DNA from: Bacteroidota bacterium
GTDB lineage: Bacteria > Bacteroidota > Bacteroidia > M30B66
DNA length: 64,000 bases
Assembly: GCA_027483445.1 (NCBI GenBank)
Contig: JAIXUS010000045.1
Span: forward strand, 62,001-126,000
Direction of reading: 5' to 3'
Shown here: one piece after another, positions 8,146 to 16,372 of the stretch
Layout: each line of letters opens with the position of its first letter
How positions within the stretch are numbered: position 1 is the stretch's first letter
Position numbers and translations under genes: made by a program
Notes under the pieces: model-generated
The model's input: the letters and a program-made list of their open reading frames with translations, nothing else
What the model was told of the DNA's origin: nothing
Databases searched by the model: none

Positions 8146-8481
8146 TCGTTTGTGCAAACCAGCCAGCGCATACCAGTAAACATTGTCTGTAAGCAATGAG
8201 GAGGTTATACTTGTCACAATAATTTTGACGCAATGGCAGGGTGTTTGTAGCCTTCAGGGAGGCTGCGATGTACCCCCCCCCCCCCGAATTCGGGCGCATC
8301 AGATGACTGTCTGGGCGTTGCGAGCGGGGGTTTTCACAGGTGGAGGCGGGTTGATGAATCAACTCAAAAAGGTAACAACTGGCATAGGTCCAACGTGCTT
8401 GGCAGGTAATGACTCTGGTTCCGGTGCGGACACACGGGGTGCGGTAGCCATGCTGCTGGCTACCCAGGCCGGAGGGCTCGT
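8146..8481. other. Gene-free stretch between prophage end and galE, with C13 tract
   Basis: No gene is supported here. It holds a run of 13 C (8273-8285) running into a perfect 12-bp palindrome CCCGAATTCGGG (8282-8293). A possible weak promoter box (TATACT near 8207) may serve galE. This is where a phage/host junction would be expected, but no second copy of an attachment core can be identified within the window. Confidence 0.5.
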
Positions 8482-8739
8482 ATGAGCATTCTCATAACAG
8501 GTGGCGCTGGATATATCGGCTCTCACACCTGTGTCGAACTCCTTCAGGCCGGCCATGAAGTCGTTGTTTTCGACAATTTCAGCAACAGCCATCCAGAAGC
8601 ACTTCGACGGGTTGAGCAAATCGCTGGAAGAAAACTGTCCCTGGTCCGAGGTGATATTCGTAACCAATCGGCCATCGAGGCCGCCTTGCGCCAGCATCAA
8701 TGCCAGGCCGTCATCCACTTTGCGGGCTTGAAGGCGTGA
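8482..8739 (+). pseudogene. galE: galE 5' fragment (UDP-glucose 4-epimerase), disrupted
   Basis: The first 85 codons encode a near-perfect GalE N-terminus: Rossmann motif GGAGYIGSHTCVELL, DNFSNSHPEALRRVE, and VIHFAGLKA where the normal protein continues with V-G-E. The stop is supplied by the left end of the IS3-family element. The catalytic Tyr-x3-Lys and the sugar-binding half are missing, and the remainder of galE is nowhere in the window, so this is more than a simple insertion. Without GalE, UDP-galactose supply for surface polysaccharide would need another epimerase. Confidence 0.9.
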
Positions 8740-8800
8740 GGTTGCCCCTGAAAAGTGGAGTTCTTAGCCCTTGTTGAAAATGTCGACAAGGAGTCAAGGA

Positions 8801-9136
8801 ATGACAGCAGCAAAGCAGGTGCGTGCGCAGTACACGCAGGAATTCAAACTGGAGGCGGTTCGCCAAGTGAAGGCAGGACAGGCCATTGCGGTTGTGGCCA
8901 AGGTTCTGGGTATCCCCAAGGCCAGCCTGAGCAACTGGGTGAGGCTGGCCGCCAAGGGCAAGCTCGACGGTGGGGACGTCACTGGCAAGGCTGTGAAGGT
9001 CACCCCCGAGCAGATGGAGATAGCTCGTCTGCGCGCCGAGGTGGCACGTCTTCGTATGGAGCGTGACATCGCAAAAAAAGCCGCGGCGTACTTCGCGCAG
9101 GACACGCTGCGAGGTACGCCTGGATACACCAAATGA
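8801..9136 (+). CDS. IS3-family transposase OrfA
   Basis: A 111-residue DNA-binding subunit. Its N-terminal helix-turn-helix (FKLEAVRQVKAGQAIAVVAKVLGIPKASLSNWV is split here as FKLEAVRQVKAG and VLGIPKASLSNWV) binds the terminal repeats. A leucine-zipper-like helix (EIARLRAEVARLRMERDI) follows. I choose ATG 8801 because AAGGAG lies seven bases upstream; ATG 8780 is also in frame. Its end carries the AAAAAAA slippage run, and its stop overlaps the orfB start. Confidence 0.9.
   Translation: MTAAKQVRAQYTQEFKLEAVRQVKAGQAIAVVAKVLGIPKASLSNWVRLAAKGKLDGGDVTGKAVKVTPEQMEIARLRAEVARLRMERDIAKKAAAYFAQDTLRGTPGYTK
9073..9079 (+). other. Programmed -1 frameshift heptamer A AAA AAA
   Basis: Seven A followed by G, in the orfA frame as GCA AAA AAA GCC. 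A -1 slip enters the orfB frame, which stays open from here to the orfB ATG at 9133 with no stop. This is the usual way IS3-family elements make the OrfAB transposase. Confidence 0.8.
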
Positions 9137-10002
9137 GACGGCAGTACCCGGTGAGCGTGTCATGCGAGGTGCTGGAGGTCGGTGCCAGCGGTTACTTCAA
9201 CTGGCTGCACCGGCGTGAGTCTGGCCAAGGTGGGCCGGCACACCGTCTCAGCGACGAAGCCCTGCTGGCACACATCCGTGCCATCCATGCCGAGGTCAAG
9301 GGGGAATATGGCTGGCCGCGGATGCACAAAGAATTGTTGGCCCGTGGAATCCGGGTGGGCAAAGACCGGGTGCGAAAGCTCATGCAGCAGCACGGAATTC
9401 GTGCCAAGACCAAACGCAAGTTTGTGGTGACGACCGACAGCAAGCACAGCCTGCCGGTGGCGCCCGACCTGGTGCAGCGGCGATTCAATCCGCAGGAGCC
9501 CAATCAACTCTGGTGTGGTGACATCACCTACATCCAGACCGGCGAGGGCTGGCTGTACCTGGCTGCGGTCATTGACCTGTTCAGCCGTCAGGTGGTGGGC
9601 TGGAGCCTGCAGCCGCATATGCAGACGGGCCTGGTCAAGGACGCACTGGCCATGGCGAAGTGGCGCCGACGCCCGCCACTTGGTTTGATATTCCACAGCG
9701 ACAGGGGCAGCCAGTATTGCAGTCATGAGTTCCAGCAGGCCTTGAAGGACTGGGGCATGCGCTCATCGATGAGCAGGAAGGGCAACTGCTGGGACAACGC
9801 GCCGACCGAGAGTTTCTGGGGCCGGCTGAAAACGGCCAGTGTGCACGGGCACAAATTCGCGACCCGAGAGCAGGCCAGGCAGGCGGTGATGGACTGGATG
9901 GCCTTCTACAATCACCGCAGGCTGCATTCATCGCTGGGCTACCTCAGCCCGATGCAGTACGAAAAACGCTGGTACGAGGCACAGCGCAAAAAGGCCGCGT
10001 GA
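9133..10002 (+). CDS. IS3-family transposase OrfB (DDE integrase core)
   Basis: A 289-residue rve-type integrase. It has HTH_21-like EYGWPRMHKEL, then the DDE core: first Asp in LWCGDITYIQTGEGWLYLA, second in LIFHSDRGSQYCS, and Glu in NAPTESFWGRLKTE-type context (here TESFWGRLKT), then HSSLGYLSP. Length and motifs are intact, so the element may be active. It is probably made as a fusion with OrfA by frameshifting, with ATG 9133 giving free OrfB. Confidence 0.93.
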   Translation: MRRQYPVSVSCEVLEVGASGYFNWLHRRESGQGGPAHRLSDEALLAHIRAIHAEVKGEYGWPRMHKELLARGIRVGKDRVRKLMQQHGIRAKTKRKFVVTTDSKHSLPVAPDLVQRRFNPQEPNQLWCGDITYIQTGEGWLYLAAVIDLFSRQVVGWSLQPHMQTGLVKDALAMAKWRRRPPLGLIFHSDRGSQYCSHEFQQALKDWGMRSSMSRKGNCWDNAPTESFWGRLKTASVHGHKFATREQARQAVMDWMAFYNHRRLHSSLGYLSPMQYEKRWYEAQRKKAA

Positions 10003-10078
10003 ACCGTGGGTTATGAACTCCACAAAACAGGGGCAAGGTCACTTGTTACCAGAGCCAGTGGCCCGAAATGTTGCTTAG

Positions 10079-11260
10079 GGATGGTCTGCAAAAGTCAGCC
10101 CAGTGACGGCCTGATCTGAGACAGTCGAGCCATGAAGCAAATGAGCCTTGCCCACAGCGGATTCGAGCTGGTCACCAAGCGCACGCGCAAGCGTGAGTTT
10201 CTGGACGAGATGAATCTGGTGATTCCATGGACTGAACTGCTGGCCTTGATCGCGCCGCATGCGCCTGCGGGCAAGACAGGCAGGCCGCCGTTTCCCACCG
10301 AGGTGATGCTGCGCATTCACCTGCTGCAACAGTTCTTTGGCCACTCTGACCCGGCCATGGAGGAGGCGCTGCACGACATTCCGCTGTACCAAGAGTTTGC
10401 TCGCCTGGATGCTGGCATCAGTCGCCTGCCCGACGAGAGCACGATCCTGCGCTTTCGCCACCTGCTCGAAGAACACGGGCTGGGCCAGCAAATTTTGGCC
10501 ACTGTGAATGCCAAGCTCATTGAGCGTGGCCTGATGCTCAAGACCGGCACCGTGGTGGATGCCACGCTGATTGCTGCGCCCAGCTCGACCAAGAACGACA
10601 AGGGTGAGCGCGACCCCGAGATGCACCAGACCAAGAAAGGCAATCAGTGGCACTTTGGCATGAAAGCCCATATCGGCGTCGATGCCGATTCGGGCCTGGT
10701 ACACACCGTGACGACCACAGCAGCCAACGCCCATGACATCACGCAGGCGCATGCACTGCTGCATGGCGAGGAAGAAATGGTCTTTGCCGACTCGGGCTAT
10801 CGAGGCGTTCACAAGCGTGAAGAAATTCAGGAGCAGCACCCTGACGTGGACTGGCACATTGCCATGATGCCGGGCCAGCGCAAAGCGATGGACAAGAGAC
10901 GCCCGGTCAATGCGCTGCGCGAACAGCTGGAGAAACTCAAGGCCAGCATCAGAGCCAAGGTCGAGCATCCGTTTCGCGTGATCAAGTGCCAGTTCGGTCA
11001 TAGCAAGGTACGTTACCGGGGTCTGGCCAAGAACACCAGCCAACTGCTGGTGATGTTTGCGCTGTCGAACCTGTGGATGGTGCGCAAACGGATTTTGCAA
11101 GGGCTGCAGGCATGAGTGCGCCTGCAGCATGGGCAAGGGCCCGAAAACGGGCGCCAACACGCCAAAATAACGAGAAATCGGCGGCAAATTCAGCGCTGGT
11201 TTCATCATGTGAATATTCACGCATCAACTCGCTCTGTGGCGAGGGTTATGCAGACCTTCC
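10079..11260 (+). mobile_element. IS5-family insertion sequence, 1182 bp, with TTAG duplication
   Basis: Inverted ends: left GGATGGTCTGCAAAA (10079-10093), complement of right GGAAGGTCTGCATAA, 13 of 15 identical. It is flanked by TTAG at 10075-10078 and 11261-11264, the YTAR-type 4-bp target duplication of this family. The intact duplication indicates simple, probably recent insertion. It lies 33 bases upstream of the purF start and 37 bases from the IS3-family right end. Confidence 0.92.
10132..11115 (+). CDS. IS5-family transposase
   Basis: A 327-residue DDE transposase. It has an N-terminal DUF772-like domain (GRPPFPTEVMLRIHLLQQFFG, i.e. PTEVMLRIHLLQQ). The catalytic residues lie in GTVVDATLIAA (D), MVFADSGYRG (D) and KVEHPFRVIKCQFG (E). 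Full length with no internal stop, so probably functional. ATG 10132 follows a short leader after the left terminal repeat. Confidence 0.93.
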   Translation: MKQMSLAHSGFELVTKRTRKREFLDEMNLVIPWTELLALIAPHAPAGKTGRPPFPTEVMLRIHLLQQFFGHSDPAMEEALHDIPLYQEFARLDAGISRLPDESTILRFRHLLEEHGLGQQILATVNAKLIERGLMLKTGTVVDATLIAAPSSTKNDKGERDPEMHQTKKGNQWHFGMKAHIGVDADSGLVHTVTTTAANAHDITQAHALLHGEEEMVFADSGYRGVHKREEIQEQHPDVDWHIAMMPGQRKAMDKRRPVNALREQLEKLKASIRAKVEHPFRVIKCQFGHSKVRYRGLAKNTSQLLVMFALSNLWMVRKRILQGLQA

Positions 11261-11293
11261 TTAGAACGGTTTGATTTTTTGAGGGATCGAAAC

Positions 11294-12790
11294 ATGTGTG
11301 GAATCGTGGGTGTGGTCAGCAAAACGCCAGTCAACCAACTGATTTACGACGCCTTGCTGCTGCTGCAGCATCGCGGCCAGGATGCGGCCGGCATCGTCAC
11401 CCAGCAGGGACGCAAGTTCTTCATGCACAAGGCCAAGGGCATGGTGCGTGACGTGTTTCGAACCCGCAACATGCGTACGCTGCCCGGCATCTGCGGACTG
11501 GGTCAGGTGCGCTATCCCACGGCGGGAAACGCCTATAGCGAAGAAGAGGCGCAGCCCTTCTACGTGAACGCGCCCTTCGGCCTGGTGCTGGTGCACAACG
11601 GCAACTTGACCAATGCGAAGGCGCTGAAGCAAGAACTGTTTCAAACTGACCACCGCCACATCAACACAGAGAGCGACTCGGAAGTGCTGCTCAACGTGCT
11701 GGCGCACGAACTGGAGAAGGTCACGCGCGGCATCACCTTGAAGCCGGCCGACGTGTTTGCCGCTGTGCGCGGCGTGCATCAGCGCGTCAAGGGTTCATAC
11801 GCAGTGGTAGCGATGATCGCAGGCCACGGCCTGCTGGCCTTTCGCGATCCGTTCGGCATCCGCCCGCTGTGTGTGGGCCACAACGACCAGGGCAGTGTGA
11901 TGGTCGCCAGCGAATCGGTGGCACTCGAAGGCAACGGGTTCGAGCTCGACCGCGACGTGCTGCCCGGTGAAGCGGTGTTTGTCGAAATGGAAGGCAAGGT
12001 GCACTTTCAGCAGTGCGCCGATAAGGTCAGCCACAACCCCTGCATTTTTGAGTTCGTCTATCTGGCCCGACCCGACTCGGTGCTGGACGGCATCTCGGTC
12101 TATCAGGCCAGGCTGAACATGGGTGTGACTCTGGCCAAGCGTGTGGTCTCCACCGTGCGGCCGAGTGACATCGACGTGGTCATTCCGATTCCAGAGACAT
12201 CTCGCCCGAGCGCCATGGAGCTGGCCCAGTTGCTAGGACTGCCGTACCGCGAAGGCTTTGTGAAGAACCGATACGTCGGCCGCACTTTCATCATGCCGGG
12301 GCAGGGCGTTCGAAAAAAATCGGTGCGCCAGAAGCTCAACGTGATCGGCAGCGAGTTCAAGGGCCGCAACGTGCTGCTGGTGGACGACTCCATCGTGCGC
12401 GGAACCACCAGCCGGGAGATCGTGCAGATGGCGCGCGACGCCGGCGCCCGAAAGGTGTACCTGGTCAGTGCTGCGCCTCCAGTGCGATATCCGAACGTTT
12501 ACGGAATCGACATGCCAACAACCGACGAATTGGTGGCGCACAACCGCACGGTGGAAGAGGTCCGCGAGAGCATCGGCTGCGATGCATTGATCTACCAGGA
12601 CCTGGATGCGATGACGCAGGCCATCGGTTCGCTCAACCCCAAGCTCACCGGTTTTGACGCATCGCCTTTCGATGGCGTGTACGTAACCGGTGACATCACG
12701 CTGGAAGACATTGCGCGCTTGAATGCCGGGCGTGACGTGCACGAAGAGGGCGACGGCGACACCTCGCGTCTGGCGCTGCCCAACGCGTAG
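11294..12790 (+). CDS. purF: Amidophosphoribosyltransferase PurF
   Basis: A 498-residue full-length enzyme for the first committed step of purine synthesis: PRPP plus glutamine gives 5-phosphoribosylamine. Cys2 (MCGIVGVV) is the glutaminase nucleophile after Met removal. HNGNLTNA and the FRDPFGIRPLC loop complete the Ntn domain. VLLVDDSIVRGTT at about residues 360-372 is the PRPP-binding loop. GAGGGA eight bases before ATG 11294 is the ribosome site. The IS5-family element sits immediately upstream, so the native promoter may be displaced or expression driven from the element. The usual neighbours (cvpA upstream, metZ downstream in related genomes) are absent, consistent with rearrangement on both sides. 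Confidence 0.97.
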   Translation: MCGIVGVVSKTPVNQLIYDALLLLQHRGQDAAGIVTQQGRKFFMHKAKGMVRDVFRTRNMRTLPGICGLGQVRYPTAGNAYSEEEAQPFYVNAPFGLVLVHNGNLTNAKALKQELFQTDHRHINTESDSEVLLNVLAHELEKVTRGITLKPADVFAAVRGVHQRVKGSYAVVAMIAGHGLLAFRDPFGIRPLCVGHNDQGSVMVASESVALEGNGFELDRDVLPGEAVFVEMEGKVHFQQCADKVSHNPCIFEFVYLARPDSVLDGISVYQARLNMGVTLAKRVVSTVRPSDIDVVIPIPETSRPSAMELAQLLGLPYREGFVKNRYVGRTFIMPGQGVRKKSVRQKLNVIGSEFKGRNVLLVDDSIVRGTTSREIVQMARDAGARKVYLVSAAPPVRYPNVYGIDMPTTDELVAHNRTVEEVRESIGCDALIYQDLDAMTQAIGSLNPKLTGFDASPFDGVYVTGDITLEDIARLNAGRDVHEEGDGDTSRLALPNA

Positions 12791-13205
12791 CTTGCCTGAG
12801 TGCTCCGGTTGATGATTTCGCGGAAAACCGACATGACCGCGAAACGGCGGCCGGGCGAGAGACTGGGGAGCAAAGGTAGTACGGCGAGAGCTCCGAGGCT
12901 CACTGCGACATAAGCGGTTACATGTAATTCAAGGGCGAGGTCGCCGCGCGCCGTTTTTGCCAGTGAAGAAGAAGGCTTCTCCTGCGGTCACTCGCGACCC
13001 GCCTTGACCTAGCTTCGAATCTTGCCTGGCTGCACCCGAGGGTGCGGAGGCCATAGAGCGCACCATGCTTGCTCTGGAGCATCCTGTTCCTTGTGAGGAC
13101 GGCCGCGGCGGCCTGGGGCACCTCTCGCTCTGCGTGCCCCCAGATTAAGCCGTCCTTGCGGAAGACACGGTCCGTATCGAACGTGTAGTGCCGCCCGAGC
13201 TCAGG
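12791..13205. other. Gene-free stretch after purF
   Basis: No coding sequence is supported. It contains an interrupted palindrome TTTCGCGG (12816-12823) / CCGCGAAA (12837-12844) just after the purF stop and a CTGGGGCAC / GTGCCCCCAG hairpin (13113-13143) without a T-run. It looks like the scar where purF was joined to foreign DNA. Confidence 0.4.
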
Positions 13206-13784
13206 CTAAGGTGCCTCAGTTGCCTGTCCGTCAGTTCTTCGCTCCACCAGCTGGATCCTCGGAGGCTCATAACCCGGCGCGATTGTTGCGTTGGAGGATC
13301 CGTAGAGAGACAAAGGATCTTGAAGCCAAAGCGCGTACTCAAGACCTTGGAGGTGATGATCCGGGGAGCAGTCCACGTTCCATCGTCTGAGCATGTAGCC
13401 CGCGTTGGCTGAGCGGACTTTGACCGTAAAGACGCCGTCTTGCATCGGATAGTCCATTTGGACTATCTCTGGACGAGGGTGGTTTGGATGAGGCACTAGC
13501 TTCAACTCAATGATGCGGCTCCACTGGTCATCCTGGTCTGCGCGTTCTTCCCGGCCAATTGGGCTGGTTTCGAGCACCTCTACGTCTTCCATCCGCGTCG
13601 GAACGAAGTCGGTGAAGTGCTTCCTCAGACGGTCGAAGGCGCGGACATGCCAGCGAACCCCGTTGTCGACCAGCGCTAGTGGCACGATCTCTCGACGAGT
13701 CTTGCCGCTGCTCACCGAGTGGTACGCCAGTGAGACGGCTTTACCCCGGTGAATTGCACGGGTGATGGGAGCAAGGACCCCATT
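13206..13784 (-). pseudogene. C-terminal fragment of a WYL-domain transcriptional regulator
   Basis: Reading leftward from about 13784, the frame gives NGVLAPITRAIHRGKAV, then YHSVSSGKTRREIVPLALV and WHVRAFDRLRKHFTDFVPTRM. This is the WYL ligand-sensing domain, followed by its C-terminal extension. No start codon or N-terminal helix-turn-helix is present; upstream of about 13780 the sequence becomes the antisense of a GST gene and soon meets a stop. The regulator was truncated by a rearrangement whose breakpoint is shared with the GST gene. Confidence 0.75.
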
Positions 13785-14399
13785 GACCTGTACGGCGCTC
13801 GAACAGGGAACTGCCTACGTGTAGCTATAGCTCTTGAGGAGGCGGGATTACCCTATCGCCCTGTCCGACTGGACCTGCGGCGAGGAGAGCATCGGACAGC
13901 TGAGTTCCTGGCGCTCAACCCAGATGGCAAAGTGCCGGTGATTGTCGACCGCGTTGATGGCGACGAAGTCCTTGTACTTACGCAGTCCAACGCCATCCTG
14001 TTCTATGTCGCCGAGGCTGCTTCAGAAACCTTGTTTCCTGTCGGTGGCACGCGTCGACGTGTCGTCGCTTATGAGCGGTTCTTTTATTTTCTGACGGATG
14101 TGATCGCCCCCAGCCACGCCGCATTCCAACTCCGGGCAAGTGGCGTGAAGGACAGTTCGCCGCAAGCACTCGACCTCCGTGCGATGAAAGCCCTCTCCGT
14201 TGCAGAGCGATTCGTAAAGACATCCGAGTTTATCGCTGGGGAGACATTTACGTTGGCCGACATTGCAGCGGTCACCATCGCCTTCGCTGTTGAGCGCCAC
14301 ATCGATTGGAGCGAGCTTCCGCAATTGCGGCGGTGGTATCAAGCCGTCATGGCACGGCCCTCCGTCATTCGAGGATTCGCTGCCTTCGGAACGCGATAA
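13749..14399 (+). CDS. Glutathione S-transferase family protein with replaced start
   Basis: A 216-residue GST. The thioredoxin-like N-domain (IDLYGARTGNCLRVAIALEEAGLPY, i.e. TGNCLRVAIALEE) has FLALNPDGKVPVIVD and LTQSNAILFY, the cis-Pro and gamma-Glu-binding SNAI motif. The all-alpha C-domain has FIAGETFTLADIAAV. It would conjugate glutathione or reduce disulfides. The natural start should be at about PIDLYG, but no ATG is there; the only in-frame start is GTG 13749, inside the WYL fragment's antisense. It adds about 11 foreign residues. Translation efficiency is therefore doubtful. Confidence 0.75.
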   Translation: MNCTGDGSKDPIDLYGARTGNCLRVAIALEEAGLPYRPVRLDLRRGEHRTAEFLALNPDGKVPVIVDRVDGDEVLVLTQSNAILFYVAEAASETLFPVGGTRRRVVAYERFFYFLTDVIAPSHAAFQLRASGVKDSSPQALDLRAMKALSVAERFVKTSEFIAGETFTLADIAAVTIAFAVERHIDWSELPQLRRWYQAVMARPSVIRGFAAFGTR

Positions 14400-14416
14400 C
14401 AAAAAGGAAGTCAGTT

Positions 14417-15121
14417 ATGCAGAATTCACACCCCCTCGACGACTTCATCTGGAAGTCACTGACCAGCTGCCATCAGCATCTAGCCGCGGGGGACGCGCTC
14501 GCGCTACGTTACCCAGCGCCGATAGGCCCCTTCGCCGTGCTTGGCGGCAACTCTCCCGCGAATTGGAAAGCGCTTGCAGATCTAGTGCTGGCAGGTGATC
14601 ACGCCGCGCTCGTCACGCTTCAGGAACTTGAGCCCCCATCCGGATTGAATGTAATTCAACGTGGTCTTATCAATCAGATGGTGCTATCGACAGCACCTTC
14701 CGACAGCTCAGTGGCGAAAGCATCGCGCCTCGGTGTCGCCGATGTGCCCGACATGCTCGAGTTGGTAGCAATGACGCGTCCCGGCCCGTTCGGAACTCGT
14801 ACCCATGAGATGGGCGAGTACTACGGCATTCGTGTTGGCGGCAAACTGGTTGCCATGGCGGGCGAACGAATGCGTCTGCCCGACTACACCGAAGTCAGCG
14901 CTGTGTGTGTGCATCCTGACTATCGTGGTCATCGGCATGCGGAAACATTAGTGAACCTCGTCGGAAAGAGAGTAGTTGCTCGTGGCGAGACGCCGTTCCT
15001 TCATGTCTTCAGCGACAACACGGGTGCCATTAAGCTCTATGAGAAGCTCGGATACGTTCTGCGGCGGCAATTTCATCTCGTCGTGTTAGCTCGCGCTGGC
15101 GATGGGGATGCGGTGAGTTAG
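14417..15121 (+). CDS. GNAT family N-acetyltransferase (FR47-like)
   Basis: A 234-residue protein. The N-terminal half is a less conserved domain. The C-terminal half is an FR47-type acetyltransferase with VSAVCVHPDYRGHRHAETLV (acetyl-CoA pyrophosphate loop, here YRGHRHAE) and LHVFSDNTGAIKLYEKLGY. The substrate is unknown. AAGGAAG lies ahead of ATG 14417. It begins 17 bases after the GST stop, so the two are likely cotranscribed. Its 3' end overlaps the convergent DUF1638 gene by 36 bases. Confidence 0.82.
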   Translation: MQNSHPLDDFIWKSLTSCHQHLAAGDALALRYPAPIGPFAVLGGNSPANWKALADLVLAGDHAALVTLQELEPPSGLNVIQRGLINQMVLSTAPSDSSVAKASRLGVADVPDMLELVAMTRPGPFGTRTHEMGEYYGIRVGGKLVAMAGERMRLPDYTEVSAVCVHPDYRGHRHAETLVNLVGKRVVARGETPFLHVFSDNTGAIKLYEKLGYVLRRQFHLVVLARAGDGDAVS

Positions 15122-15754
15122 AAAGCTATCAATACCCTGAAGGCCGGTAGTCCGCATTTCAAATCGCAATCCCAGCCTTTCGGCAGCCAAACGCGCCTTT
15201 TTCTCCAGCACGGGATCAGGAATCTGAGCGAGATACAGTGCCCGGGTGAAGTTCCCGAAGTAGTCGGGGAGTAATTCTGGATACAGATCCAGGCCCAGAT
15301 TGCGGATAATGAACTGATCAAAATGACGCACCAGGAAATCAGTCAGATAGAAGGTTCCACCTTCTGCCTCGTGCAATGCTTTGAACTGCTCAACACCAGC
15401 GAAGAACGCATAACAGTGGTCGCCTTCAATACGTGCGACCCCTTCCTCCTCAAGAACTTCGTCCAGTTTCCCACCCGTTCCGCAGTCTCCATACAGACAT
15501 AGGATTTCGTCATAGGAAGATCGGTTCTCTTTGATCTTCTGCCTCATACCTTCCGGTATTTTTTGCGGGGTCATATGCCACGACGCCGGGAGACAGGTGA
15601 CATCGATATCCGTCAATTGATTCATGCGTGTCACTTCCAGCAGCTCTCGGGCTACGGCTCCGCATGCAATGACAAGCGTCTTCTTCTTGCGTGGTTTGCG
15701 GCCTCGCTCTGGAGGATTCGAGGATTCGGCGTGGGCGGTGTTATGTGTGTGCAT
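15086..15754 (-). CDS. DUF1638 domain-containing protein
   Basis: A 222-residue soluble protein. It has a lysine/arginine-rich N-terminus, then KKTLVIACGAVARELLEV, TCLPASWHMTPQKIPEGM, ILCLYGDCGTGGKLDEVL and DHCYAFFAG. These conserved Cys/His positions are typical of DUF1638, a family found near corrinoid/methyltransferase genes in other organisms. No enzyme activity is established. It is the last gene of a three-gene operon with the isomerase and FabF; ATG 15754 lies inside the upstream gene, so translation is coupled. Confidence 0.75.
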   Translation of the reverse strand: MHTHNTAHAESSNPPERGRKPRKKKTLVIACGAVARELLEVTRMNQLTDIDVTCLPASWHMTPQKIPEGMRQKIKENRSSYDEILCLYGDCGTGGKLDEVLEEEGVARIEGDHCYAFFAGVEQFKALHEAEGGTFYLTDFLVRHFDQFIIRNLGLDLYPELLPDYFGNFTRALYLAQIPDPVLEKKARLAAERLGLRFEMRTTGLQGIDSFLTHRIPIASAS

Positions 15755-16364
15755 TCTTGGAGACTCCTGCCACGTTGTCTTCGCGAGCTTTGGCCCCAAG
15801 GTATCCCCCGTGATGACGAAGCCCATAGTCGTGGCGAGAGAAGCCTTTTCTCTCCATGAGAATGAGTGCGATCGCATCCCCGATCGCGGACATCACTGCG
15901 ATGCTTGCGGTCGGTGTGAGGCCCAATAGGCAAGGCTCTTCAATGAGTCCCATATCGATGACGTTATCGCTCAGGCGGCGCATTTCGGACTCGGGATGGG
16001 ATGTGATGCCAATGATCGGACCACAATCCAGGTGGCGGGCAAGCTCGATCAACTCCAGAACTTCCCGCGTCTTGCCGCTAGTCGAGAAGGCCACGATGCA
16101 GTCGTTCGGAGAGATTAGGCCTAGATCGCCATGCGCAGCCTCGCCTGGATGAAGGTAGGTCGCCGGCGTGCCGGTGGAACAAAGCGTAGCGGCAAATTTC
16201 TTGGCCACGAACCCGGCTTTCCCCATTCCAGTCGTGACGATCTTTCCCTGACATTCGAACAGGGTGTCAATGGAATTATCGAAAGAAACATTTAGATTGA
16301 CGGCTGTTATGGCCGCCGCTTCCGCGGCTAGGATGGCCTTCGCCCTGGTTATCCATTGAGACAT
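15741..16364 (-). CDS. SIS-domain sugar-phosphate isomerase (KdsD/GutQ-like, no CBS domains)
   Basis: A 207-residue SIS protein with GKIVTTGMGKAGFVAKKFAATL, TPATYLHPGEAAHGDLGL, VAFSTSGKTREVLELI and LTPTASIAVMSAIGDAIAL. These are the motifs of D-arabinose-5-phosphate isomerases, which interconvert ribulose-5-P and arabinose-5-P for Kdo synthesis. It lacks the two C-terminal CBS domains of standard KdsD (about 325 residues), like the short isomerases found in specialised clusters. It lies 8 bases after fabF. It probably serves a specialised pathway rather than core LPS. Confidence 0.82.
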   Translation of the reverse strand: MSQWITRAKAILAAEAAAITAVNLNVSFDNSIDTLFECQGKIVTTGMGKAGFVAKKFAATLCSTGTPATYLHPGEAAHGDLGLISPNDCIVAFSTSGKTREVLELIELARHLDCGPIIGITSHPESEMRRLSDNVIDMGLIEEPCLLGLTPTASIAVMSAIGDAIALILMERKGFSRHDYGLRHHGGYLGAKAREDNVAGVSKNAHT

Positions 16365-16372
16365 TGTTTTCC

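Larger units (their letters stand above)
8737..10041 (+). mobile_element. IS3-family insertion sequence, about 1.3 kb
   Basis: It contains orfA and orfB of an IS3-type transposase. The ends are related inverted repeats: the left begins TGAGGTTGCCCCTG and the complement of the right begins TGACCTTGCCCCTG; both then have a 4-base variable block and GTGGAGTTC. Boundaries are set from these repeats and could be off by a few bases. No target-site duplication is visible (left flank GAAGGCG, right flank CTTGTTACC), which suggests recombination after insertion. Confidence 0.88.

Noticed and set aside
13113-13143. Integron attC site
   Set aside because: A simple hairpin without the paired core sites, and no integrase or cassette pattern around it.
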